This document shows, in pieces, positions 1-10,084 of a stretch of 64,000 nt of DNA (the first letter of the stretch is position 1; each line of letters starts with the position of its first letter). The DNA comes from Paraescarpia echinospica (taxonomy: Eukaryota > Annelida > Polychaeta > Sabellida > Siboglinidae). The position numbers and the translations under genes are program-made. The DNA lies in assembly GCA_020002185.1 (NCBI GenBank), contig CM034534.1, forward strand, positions 38,175,882 to 38,239,881. Reading direction: 5' to 3'. The notes under the pieces were generated by a model. The model had not been told where the DNA came from. It did not search any database and saw only the letters and a program-made list of their open reading frames with translations.

Positions 1-649
1 AGAACATTCTACCCCGAAAATCTAAACGAACCGACATCATAAACTTCTGAATTCTGGGAAAGCCAACATGAATCAGCAGTTTTCGCCACCTATCATCAAA
101 GTACTTAACTAATAACTTGACATTTTCCCTAGTTTTATAGCCTAATAAAAAACACCACAAATAATATAGACATGTTATATGCAGTTGCCAATTTTTAAAC
201 ACCTTATGCTAAGATGATTTTTTTGAAAAACATCCATGACTAATTCATACAAGTGAGATAATAAACCTCTGCTGATTTATATGTCGCAACTTGTAACATG
301 ACATTAAATGATCTCCCATAGATTATGACTGTGAAAAACGAATGTAAATACAGCAACGCTAATTTATAATACATTACCAATTTACTATAAATTCTATAAT
401 TTCAATTGTAGGTTGAAATTGGTACAGCTTACCAACAAATCCATTCAGTCACCGTAATCAACTGGACAAAATAGCATAACGATAAATTATGAAGGTTTCG
501 CCCTCTTGTCGACCAAATTGTGACCACTTTGACTTTAGTTATAGATAAATGATTTGATGCCTGTCAATCACTGTGACAGATAATTTTTAAAACTGTAAAT
601 GAATGATATTGAACTGTTGTTTTATAACATTCGTGACAGACATATGCAT
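1..649. other. No gene seen; AT-rich flank
   Basis: I see no convincing coding stretch, RNA gene or repeat with a partner elsewhere in the window here. The stretch ends at the TA dinucleotide that flanks the pogo-like element. Confidence 0.5.
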
Positions 650-651
650 TA

Positions 652-673
652 GGGGAAAGTCCCTAACGCGCAC
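652..673 (+). repeat. Left terminal inverted repeat of the pogo-like element
   Basis: This pairs with 3765-3786 in inverted orientation; the single mismatch is at position 16. TA immediately outside (650-651) is the presumed target site duplication. Confidence 0.85.
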
Positions 674-678
674 CCCCT

Positions 679-1231
679 CCCCAAAGCGCCCCATCCATAC
701 CCTAGCGGATTGAAAAAACACAATGCAGCCGTTGCTTGTCACATTCGATAGATGTCGCTATTTGACAAATGCGCAGAAAAAATTAGCATATTCGCGATCG
801 CCTTGACACGACACGACGATCGGTGAGTTTTATGATACTTTTTACCTTATTTTGTTCATTTAGTGGAAGGCTTGTCAGTGCGCCAAATAATAATGATTAC
901 TGCTTACGATGACACTGTTAGTAGTTCAATTGCATGACCGAACCATACGCGAATACTATGAATTTCATTTATAAAAATAATTTTGCAAATGGCCGATTTA
1001 GTGTCACTGACAGTTTTTCACAAAGCGCACCTCTCCCATGTCCCCAAAGCGCACCGCAGCAAAACTCATACAATTGGAGGTGCGGTTTGGGGACATTAAA
1101 CTTTTTCGAGTATATCATAAATTAATTCATTTATTATGAAAATACAATGTATTTCTCGCGTTCTAGAAACAAATTGGAGTAATACGCACTGTACTACAGT
1201 CACGGTTCACAGCCGGTGCATTTTGGGGACC
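679..1231. repeat. Subterminal TCCCCAAAGCGC boxes of the pogo-like element
   Basis: Copies or close variants of TCCCCAAAGCGC occur at about 679, 1019 and 1041 on the + strand, and inverted at about 1078-1095 and 1215-1231. Another copy lies near the right end at 3585-3604. Repeated, mixed-orientation boxes near both ends fit transposase binding sites. That role is inference. Confidence 0.6.
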
Positions 1232-1376
1232 CGCAAATGTGACACAATTTAGGATAGACTACTTTAATTAATTTTCGTATGTTAAACAAGTTTACTTAAA
1301 ATTTTCTTGCGGATTCAGATAGCATATTGCGATGATTGATTGTAATTTCCCGAAATTGAACCACTGTTTATTTCAA

Positions 1377-3441
1377 ATGGGACGTGATCAACAACGGCGG
1401 AAATATGGAGAGGCAGATTAACAGGAGGTCCTCTTTGCTCTTCAACATGGCGAATCATATAGAAGCGTTGAACGGCAATACGGAATCCCCAGGCGAACTC
1501 TTCAACGACACCATAAGGGCCAGGTAATTTTCATGTAATTTATCAAACATTTTTCTGAAAATTAGGTTTTCATAATTCAGTAGTCATAATTACAATAATT
1601 ATTACCATTACAATAAAATGGGTTGCAACTCGGTCAATGTTTTATGCGTTCGAATAATATTACAAGTAATTTATTTAAAAAAACACCACAGGTTAATTTC
1701 AATTGCCATGTTGTGGTACTACCGTATTACTGTGTTGTTTCAAACTTTATAAAAAGGCTTATGTGAAGTTATCCATACAAATTCGGCTCTTTCCTACAGG
1801 TTCGAGGGCCAGGTCGGAAACTTATAGGGAGATTTCGCCATATATATCCTAGACACCGACATTGAAGATATTATCGCCAACCATGCAATGGACATGCAGC
1901 AAAGGTTCTATGGGTTAACAACTACCGAACTCCGACAAATAGCCTTCCAAGTGGCTGAGTGCAAAGGCGTCGCACATCCCTTTGGTCAAACCAAAAAGAA
2001 GGCTGGTCGACACTGGCTAGCTGGATTTCTTGCCAGAAACGGAACACTCTCTATTAGGGAACCGGAAGCGACGAGTATAAATCGGGCAGTGGGATTCAAT
2101 AAGGCACAAGTCGATAATTTGTTCGAGATATGGAGGTCATCTTGAGGGCATTGGGCCAATAGATGGTGACAGAATATGGAACATAGAGGAGAGCGGCTTA
2201 ACGGTTGTGCACAAACCTGGGAGCATCGTCGCGAAAAAGGGTCAGAAACAGGTTGGAAAAGTGACGAGTGGCGAAAAGAGGAAAACGGTCACTATCATAT
2301 GCAGCATGAATGCAAGTGGGCGTTATCTCGCACCATTTATGATCTACCCGAGGAAGAAAATGAACGAGCAGTTGCTCGTTGGCTGTCCACCTGGTACAGT
2401 GGGTGACAGACAGTGGCTGGACAGACAGCAAAGTCTTCGTGCAGTGGTTGAATCAATTTGTCGATGCGGTCAAACCGACGCCTGCCAAAAAGGTCGGACT
2501 CTTTGTTGACGGACACATCATCCACAAGTCGCTCGAAGCAGTGGAACTCACCAGGGCGAATGGCGTCGGGCTCATCTCCTTTCCACTGCACACAACTCAT
2601 CGACTCCAGCCGCTCGACAGTTGCTACTTCGGACCGCTCAAGGAGTACTACAGACAGGCATGCGATTATTGAATGACTAGCAACGCTGGAAAACGAATCA
2701 CCTTCAATAACATCGCGGCCTTCTTTGGAGCAGCGTACACAAGGGCTTGCAATATCGACACAGCCGTGTCAGGGTTCTCCAGTTGTGGACTGGCCATTCA
2801 ACCCTGCAGTGTTTAGAGATGCAGATTTTGCTCCATCGTTGATGACGGACAGCGAACAGGCAGCCCCAGCAAGCAGCGCCCCGCCGGCGGTAACTGCTCT
2901 TAATGAAATTGTCGCGTCTGAACTTCTTCCGAGCAGCGCCCATGTTGAAGCGACTAACCTATCCGAACGCGCGACGCTGCCTGACGCAGATGCCTCCACA
3001 TCGACTGGCCGCACTACACCAATGACGCCTATAAACACGTTCATTCACGGCATATCACCACTCCCCAATGCTGGGCCCCTGCTGGGTAAACGACGCTCCC
3101 AGTCTGCAGAACATCTCACGTCATCGCCATACAAGGATAATCTGCGAGAAAAGCATCAGCAACTGACCGAGGCGCTTGAGAGGCAAGCCAATAAGCAGAT
3201 ATGCAAGAAATCCAACAAGCGCGAACTGCACTAGGGCAAAGAACGAACCACTGTCAAGCACGTGCGTAAAGTTGGTGCGACCCCTACGAATGAAGAATAC
3301 AGGTGCATCTATTGCAGTGAATTCTATACCAAGCCACCAACAGAAGATTGGCTGCAATGTCCATTGTGCCGCCAATGGTACCATGAAAAGTGTGGAAACG
3401 AGAAATCCGCATGCGACCTTTGCATGCAGCAGAATGGTTGA
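1377..3441 (+). pseudogene. Pogo/Tigger-like transposase with PHD finger (broken)
   Basis: Exon 1 (1377-1523) starts at ATG 1377 and encodes a Psq-type helix-turn-helix (readable run GESYRSVERQYGIP), but codon 15 is TAA (1419-1421). A GT donor at 1524 and an AG acceptor at 1798-1799 bound an intron of about 276 bp. The next part carries the second DNA-binding half (1888-2143) and then the DDE domain. The catalytic strand usually written N-x-DE-T reads NIEES here, so the first Asp position is Glu. The second Asp is in FVDGH (about 2500) and the third in LQPLD (about 2618). At least two further frameshifts follow. At 3299-3441 a C-x2-C, C-x2-C, H-x2-C, C-x2-C cluster forms a PHD-like finger ending in TGA. 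This is a transposon protein, not a host gene. Confidence 0.8.
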
Positions 3442-3764
3442 CTGTAGACTATCAGAGTAGGTTAACAATCAACAATGAGTCAATGGTGGCTAGACTATAG
3501 GCCTAATAGTAATTACTAATTACCACTCCGTAATGTCATCTGTAATTGTTTTCACCAGCATGCAACAATAAACGTTTAGGGGCACGCGTCCCCAAAGCGC
3601 CCCATTTTTATAAGTTTTACTTTATGCAATATTGTTTTCTTTTATAACAATTATGACGTTTACTGTATATATAATGATGAATTAATGTACCCGCGTCGAA
3701 TAGTGCAAATAAATCGATTTTGTGACAAATACATTTCAAAATAATAGCAGATAATGCTTAGGCG

Positions 3765-3786
3765 GTGCGCTTTAGGGACTTTCCCC
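3765..3786 (-). repeat. Right terminal inverted repeat of the pogo-like element
   Basis: This is the reverse complement of 652-673 with one mismatch. TA follows at 3787-3788. Confidence 0.85.
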
Positions 3787-4261
3787 TATTATGTCAGCGT
3801 CTACACCATGTTGCCAAGTCTATAACGCAGGGGCTGTTTTCCCGAAGTGTTTGCCATGTGCGCGTGGTTCCTGCGATTGTTAGGTTACGTTTACGTATCA
3901 TGCACACGTTACGTTTTACCCCCACCAAAGGGACACAGGCTTCGGAAATAATGAATTTTGGTGAAATTTAGTTTTCTGCGTATTTCTTTACAAAACTATA
4001 TTTTCTTTAAGATCCTATGAAAAGTACGTGAACTCCGGGAAACATTATTTGTCTGGCAGACGTCTAATAAATCGAACTTACACCCGTATTGTTCTCGTTG
4101 AAAAAAACTTGCCCCTTTGTTTTTGTTGCAGAGTATTATAGTTGGAAAGAATGTCAATGTTTATAATATTATATTGATCAGCGAGTCGTGCAGAAGTATA
4201 TTTTTATTACGCGCTGTTGTGCAGTTTCGCGCTATCTTGTTTCTGATTACCTCGCCGTGAC

Positions 4262-4745
4262 CACATAACTCCGGTTCTAAAAGAATTACACTGGCTGCCA
4301 ATCAAATGCCGAATCGAGTTTAAAATACTCCTTTATGTGTTCAGATGTCTGAACGGGACGGCGCAGCTATATCTTGCCAACCTGTTAACCAGGCACTGTC
4401 CGGGACGCACACGTTCATCTGAACAACTTTTGCTTGTAGTTCCACGAACAAACCTGGTCAGTTTCGCGGACAGGTCCTTTCGTGTCATTGGACCTCGACT
4501 ATGGAATGCACTGCCCATTGCTATCAAGTGCAGCAGAACTCTGTCGGCGTTCAGAAAGACACTAAAGACGCACATTTTCAAAGCTCAATACTGCTGACAT
4601 TTTTAACATTTAATTTGAGACATTTTACTTTTTTGCAGTTTTTTTTATAAGTATACATTGAATCGCTTGATTGGATTTTATTGTACAGCGCTTTGAGCAT
4701 ATTATGGATATTGCGCTCTATAAATATTATTATTAATATTATTGG
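4262..4745 (+). mobile_element. 3' end of an L2-like LINE (5'-truncated)
   Basis: The + strand reads the last ~110 residues of a non-LTR reverse transcriptase, with the motifs LHWLPIKCRIEFKIL, LLVVPRT and GPRLWNALP typical of L2/CR1-group ORF2 C-termini, then a stop at about 4597. The 3' untranslated part ends with a TTGCGCTCTATAAAT box and an ATT-type simple tail (about 4725-4745), as L2-type elements do. The RT core and endonuclease are absent, so this is a dead-on-arrival copy. Confidence 0.85.
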
Positions 4746-4749
4746 CCGA

Positions 4750-5560
4750 CGCCATCGCAACGGCACAGCATCTCAAATGTCGGTGGTTTCCAAGGTGACT
4801 TTCCGGGAATCATTTGCCTGTGCGTTCACTCAAAAAACCATAACTATTTATATGTATAAATGTGCGGTAAACGTAAATCTTCTTGACCTTTATTATTAAC
4901 GCTATTAAAGGATATTTTTACCTAATTTCGATTAGAAGACAAGGTTTTTTTGTAATTGGTGAATGTCGTAACATGAGCATTGCCATTGGTCATTCTTTAG
5001 ATTTGACATAATGCATTTAAAAAATAATAATTAAAAATGATTACTGTTGAATGGTCCCTGCAGAATAATAACACAATTAGTAAGCAGTGGCAGTGTGTAC
5101 ACACCGCTGTACATACCCAACCGAATAAACACATGCATGCTACCACCAGGTTAGCTCACTGTCCCTTAACCAGGCGGTCACTGGGGCACCACTGAAGACT
5201 TGCGAAGTGTGAGTGCCATGGATACGTGTAAAGTAAGTATAAATAAGTTAACGTATAAAGATGAGCCTGTGCGGTTATGCCTTCAATAAAAACTTCACTA
5301 CGGTTTATTACAAATATTGTTTAAAAAAATACAGCCGGAAGTATGTCTAGTTGTTCAGTTTAATTAATGTGATTATCATAGACAATGATAAGATCGTCAA
5401 AATAACAGTAGAGAAGTATACTGCTGCACGTGATGTTATTGTAGACTGTTTAATTTCGCTGTAAACCAAATCTCGACGCGTTGAGAGTTTACATTAGAGA
5501 CGGCAATTAAAACAAAATTGCTTAGCTTGGCGCGATGGTGAACTCTATCGGCAAGTCGGA
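4750..5560. other. No gene seen
   Basis: AT-rich sequence without convincing coding content. I did not find a partner repeat elsewhere in the window. Confidence 0.4.
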
Positions 5561-5574
5561 TTAAGTAAGAAATG

Positions 5575-5776
5575 TTACGTGCGTCCTGTTATTGAACTCA
5601 TATACTCGATCAATGTTTGCGTTATATATTAGTACATTAGGTGGGTTTATCATTTCATTATTATTTTTTCTAGCTGCTTTGAAAATCATATATTTAGATG
5701 TATTTACATTTACAGATAATTTGTTTACTTTAAGGCACTCATTAATTTGATCCAGTTCTGAGTTGTTTAGTTTCAT
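5575..5776 (-). mobile_element. LINE reverse transcriptase fragment
   Basis: The minus strand reads LDQINECLKVNKLSVNV followed by SKYMIFKA, the conserved 'thumb-side' segment after the YADD box in many non-LTR reverse transcriptases. Only ~65 residues survive. A second copy of the same family, also minus, lies at 45340-45518 and aligns along its length, so both come from one LINE family. Confidence 0.65.
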
Positions 5777-5779
5777 TAT

Positions 5780-6270
5780 ATTTTTCTATTTTCATTTTAC
5801 ATTTTGCATATTAACAACTGCTATTATATCGTTGTTAAAAAGCCGCGACATACGTCTTTACTGCTACTTTGACGAGCTGATTAAATATATTAAATTATTT
5901 ATTTTTGAATGTTTTTCTTAAGAAATTACATGTTTTCGGTATTTAAAAAAATAAAAAACACCATAATAGATAATTGTTACAAAATTTTCTTTTAGCTGTG
6001 TTTTTCAACATTAAAATACCTATTTATATACTTATTAATCTTTAAACACAACATTTCCTTGACATTTCAATATACGTGTGTAAAACAGATATAGGCGTTT
6101 GTTAATGGCATCGCCTTTCCGGTTGTGATGGCAGCCCGACACATTCGGAGTACATTTCGGACGATCGCCATATTAACAAAACACGCACCTATCAAAACAG
6201 GACAAGAAGATTCACGTTTACCTGATGTGTGAGTATGGGGAAATAAATCAAACAACAATGCGTAGCCCGA
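5780..6270. other. No gene seen
   Basis: AT-rich sequence with short homopolymer runs. No coding region or partnered repeat was recognised. Confidence 0.35.
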
Positions 6271-6271
6271 C

Positions 6272-6696
6272 TGCAGACATCGAGGGTTCGTTCCCGTGCG
6301 GAACAACTGCGGGCAGACCAGGAGCGACGGCGAGCTGCAGTTGATGTCAACATTAACGCTGCCGCTGGCGGCGTTGACGATGTTGGCTATCATTGACAGC
6401 GGCGACCATAAATTTAATGCTGGTGCTGTCATTCGAACAGAGTCAGAGATTCATCTCATCTACCAAACTAAAGTTCGACTTGCTTAACGGACCTCAGACA
6501 GCTGCGGTTGATATGTCAGAAAGCACCGACAGTGGTATATCAACTGCTGGCAGACTGAGTGGCAGCGACAGTTTTGGTATGGCTACTGACACATCGGACA
6601 ACACTGACAGTGCCGACGTGTCAATTATAGCCAGTATTGGTGCTGATAGTAAGTATGTGGACAAAAATGTCAAGCTTGACCAATGTCTAAACAAAT
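6272..6696 (+). other. Possible coding remnant, unrecognised
   Basis: The stretch is more GC-rich than its surroundings and reads openly in more than one frame. On the + strand, 6393-6695 gives a Ser/Asp/Thr-rich peptide (for example STAGRLSGSDSFGMATD). An adjacent frame at about 6270-6390 is Arg/Ala-rich. I recognise no domain. It may be a decayed exon or chance composition. Confidence 0.2.
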
Positions 6697-6699
6697 AAC

Positions 6700-7440
6700 A
6701 CTGATGAAAAAAGCTTTAAAAACCATAAACAATGATACCAAAATCACTTAATTATGTTGAATAATAATGGAGTTATTGATTTTTTTGTTTCAGGAATCCG
6801 CCTTTGTTTTAGTTCTACTAAATACATACGTTTGCATTACAGCTGTGTTACCGAAAATGTGACTTTTTCCTCAAAAAAGCATGTATCTTCCTTATTAACA
6901 AAGATATCTTAATAAAATTTGGACTGAAGATATAGTGTAATGAGTTCTTTCAAAAGATCTAATAAAAATTGCAATATAAGATACATGTATTAATTAATTA
7001 GTGTTAATAATATTAATTACAGCCGTCCAGGATTAAGTTAGCCACTTTCATAGCCAAAATCTGAAAGAAATCCAATAACAGTGCTGCTTTTGAGGTGTTG
7101 TTTCCAAAGTTCTTCCCAGTCCACACTTGAGAAAGAAACTATCCTAAAAATGAATCAGTAATATACAAAATGTAGTTGTTTTTACCTTTCAAAGCCAAAT
7201 AACTGTTCTTGCTTAGTTGTTTTGAATGAACAGAGTATTTGATGACAACGATGAGCAGTGGGCTGTTCAGTGCTAGTATGGCTGGTACTTGGTTGGATTT
7301 CCTGAGAAATGTCAATGTGCAAGTCAAACTTCTGACTGCATATGGACGAAAATGTGATTAATTCATTTGAATCACTAAGTTTTTTTGAACTTATTGTCTA
7401 TAGTTTGTGATACAGTTCTCTTAATTGCATTATTTAAGGT
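6700..7440. other. No gene seen
   Basis: AT-rich sequence. I see no supported gene or repeat. Confidence 0.35.
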
Positions 7441-7534
7441 ATTTGAGCCTTGTTCAGCATAGATTGATGGACAATGTGCTCGCAATTGTCTCTCTGTCTT
7501 GGCTCTGCTACACTTCCCCGAGGTAATATACAAT

Positions 7535-7671
7535 TATAGTATGTGTCCATTACAAAGATCATCAACCTTTGGAAGACTTGATAAATTATCCAGAATATGC
7601 TGCTTTGCAATACCAACATGGGTACCACTACCAGGTGGCCCTCCACGGAACTTCTTCTTTGGAGGCATCTA
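7535..7671 (-). other. Possible decayed exon, unrecognised
   Basis: From an ATG at 7671 the minus strand reads MPPKKKFRGGPPGSGTHVG and continues about 45 residues to a stop. The next frame downstream (to about 7440) is also fairly open. The Lys/Gly/Pro-rich N-terminus looks protein-like, but I know no family match and no clear splice donor closes it. Confidence 0.2.
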
Positions 7672-7679
7672 TACATTAT

Positions 7680-8560
7680 GAAAAAGAAACATTATTTTTT
7701 AGAAATATAATAATAACAATTCAATACATATGCAGAGCTAACAAGTTTGGCTTAAATGCAAAATAATTCCCTTTCCTGAAAGTAAAAACACTTCCTCTGC
7801 ATCACCCCTAAGAGCACATGGTGATTTGTTTGTAAACATTGAACCAGAGCCAATCAGATTCAGAGAAATTGTTCACATGACCTGAATGCGTGTTTTCGCG
7901 ACGAAAAGAACCCGTCATAAATCCACAATCATCTGCTTTATAATAAATCATCTGGCAATTAAACACACATATTTGTAATGTCATAAATCATAACTACAGC
8001 TGCACAAAACATAAAATATATGATTTCTACAATTTAAACATGTTTAAATCACCAGAGATGGTGCAACCATTTTCATGTGCCATGACGCATCGACGCTGCT
8101 GCATCTTAAGATTCCGCAAACTGACAAACCACTTCGCAACATAAGATCGTTTTAAAACTGCGTCAGTTATGAGATAATAACCTATATTTTATGTCTATAT
8201 ACCTTTCATTGCCGCCTATAGAGTTTATCACAGTTTTATTTTGCGTTGAAATGGGGACTGGTTTTCGGAAAAGCGTCCAAGGCTAAATACTTATCGGATT
8301 TGAACAAATAAAAAACGCGGTAATCAAGGAATATCCCGACTACGTCATATCCAGTGAATCACTGGGATTTTCCGTTCCAACAGCCAGTTACAGGGCGCTG
8401 TTTGTGGGGATGCCCTCAACGCCAGGTGAGAACCCGGAAGCACGTATTTGGAACAAAGATGGCGGACAGTGATCGACAGATATCCACGTACCTACTGATA
8501 GCGAAACTGACTCTGTCGATGAGACTGAACCAGAGAGTCCAGTGATAGGCTGCACATTTA
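7680..8560. other. No supported gene
   Basis: Mostly AT-rich. The segment at about 8340-8560 is more GC-rich and contains a GT donor-like site (GCCAGGTGAGAA near 8420), but no reading frame gives a recognisable protein. Confidence 0.3.
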
Positions 8561-8567
8561 TAAATGT

Positions 8568-8703
8568 TGTAGTTGATTGTGCATGAACAGTGCCTTGCAA
8601 TTGTTATAATTTTGTATTCTATTTGTTTTGTATTTTCCACATTCATAAAACTAATCCCAATTGATCTATAATGATTGTTGTTTATAAATGTATTCACAAT
8701 CAC
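8568..8703 (+). repeat. Dispersed repeat, copy 1 of 2
   Basis: This stretch aligns with 45513-45655 in the same orientation (shared start GTTGTAGTTGATTGTG, shared end TTCACAATCAC). In both places it lies immediately upstream of LINE coding sequence. The family is not recognised. Confidence 0.65.
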
Positions 8704-8718
8704 AAACAAATGTCATAG

Positions 8719-9752
8719 TGATGGATTTCTCTAAAGCATTTGATAAGGTCAGCCATAAAAAAACTGATTTACAAACTCCATCGCTATGGCATCCAAGGCA
8801 AAACAAATTCCTGAATTCGATCATTTTTTAACAGACAACTCAAAGAGTCATAATAGAGGGCGAGGCCTCCTCTGAGATACCCGTAACATCAGGAGTACCA
8901 CAAGGCTCTGTACTTGGCACTTGTCTATTCCTCTTTTATATAAATGACATCCCAGACAATATTACATCTACAGTTAGACTTTTTGCTGATGGCACCATAA
9001 TGTATATAGCCCTTAAGCCTAAGACAAATACAGCTGTGCTCCAGGAAGATCTTCACAAACTTGGAAAATGGGCCATAACCTGGAACATGGAATTCAATCT
9101 TCAAAAATGCCATGTCATACCTGTAACAAGAAACAAAACTGTCATTAACAATCAATACATGCTTCATGGTCAAACACTAGAAACTGTTTCACAGGTACAA
9201 TATCTTGGTATAACCATAACCTCAGATCTCTGGTGGAATGCCCACATAAATAACATTTGTCTAAAAGCATATAGATCACTAGGCTTCCTCCGCAGAAATC
9301 TCAAAATTCCGTCAATTCAAATAAACTCGGGTCTACTTCACCTTTGTCAGACCCATCGTGGAGAACAGCTGTACTGTCTGGGATCCATATACCCTTACAC
9401 AAATAAACAAACTAGAATGATTCAACGCCGTGCAGCCCGATATGTCTTATATCGCCACCACAATACCTCCAGTGTAACAGACATGCTCCAGACATTAGGA
9501 TGGAGATCCTTATCAGACAGAAGAACTGATGCAAAACTATGTATGATGTACAAGATAGCAAATGGCCTAGTGGGTATACCAGCAAACCAATACCTTATTC
9601 CTGTAAATATAGTCACTAGAAAACAACATTCCTTATCTTACCTTATCCCTCACTCCAGATGCAATTACTACTTGTATTCTTTTTTCCCCAGTACCATTCG
9701 ACTTTGGAATTCCCTCCCTCAATATATTGTAAATCAAAACAGCCTGGAATGG
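8719..9752 (+). mobile_element. CR1/jockey-like LINE reverse transcriptase, decayed
   Basis: The + strand reads the RT domain from MDFSKAFDKVSHK (8721) through SGVPQGSVLG (about 8890) and the catalytic box at about 8978. The box is FADGT instead of FADDT, so the second catalytic Asp is lost. The C-terminal part reads IQRRAARYVL, DMLQTLGWRSL and FFPSTIRLWNSLP. At least three frameshifts and a TGA (Trp codon) break the 5' half. The endonuclease is missing. At about 9752 the element runs into an unrelated dispersed repeat, so its own 3' end is gone. Confidence 0.8.
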
Positions 9753-10015
9753 CATGGATGTTTGTACAACAATTATTATATTGCACATCATATATAATAT
9801 ATATAGATATATTACTAAGAATAGAAAGTCCTTACCAAAAAATAAGCACAAAGACAAGATAGCCGCCATTTGCAAAGCACCCACGTGACCAACAACAGTT
9901 TCTCAGCAGATTATTGGATTTACAATCGTATTGTCATTTCCTGACAGTTTTGGTGTATGGTAAACAAATTGGTGTATAGTGATTTTTTATCATGCGACGA
10001 CACATTGGTGAGTAT
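9753..10015 (+). repeat. Dispersed repeat family, copy A
   Basis: Aligned with 54457-54757 (same strand), starting at CATGGATGTTTGTACAAC and ending at CACATTGGTGAGTAT. A more diverged partial copy lies at 13040-13180. The copies differ mainly in a TA-rich microsatellite near the left end. It encodes no protein. It abuts LINE remains on its left here, and copy B abuts a gypsy remnant on its right. Confidence 0.75.
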
Positions 10016-10084
10016 AACGGTGGCGCCACCTTTGGTGCTGGCACGTACTAAAACTGTTTATATGTCGCGCTCATGAACACGCAG

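Larger units (their letters stand above)
652..3786 (+). mobile_element. Pogo/Tigger-like DNA transposon (Tc1/mariner group), decayed
   Basis: The ends form 22-bp terminal inverted repeats, 652-673 and 3765-3786, matching at 21 of 22 positions (outer bases GGGGAAAGTCCCTAA). Each end is flanked by TA (650-651 and 3787-3788), the target duplication expected for this superfamily. Between the ends lies one broken transposase on the + strand with a helix-turn-helix exon, a CENP-B-like DNA-binding part, a DDE domain and a C-terminal PHD-type finger. The element is about 3.1 kb. Repeated subterminal boxes sit inside both ends. The copy is full length in structure but its gene is dead. Confidence 0.85.
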
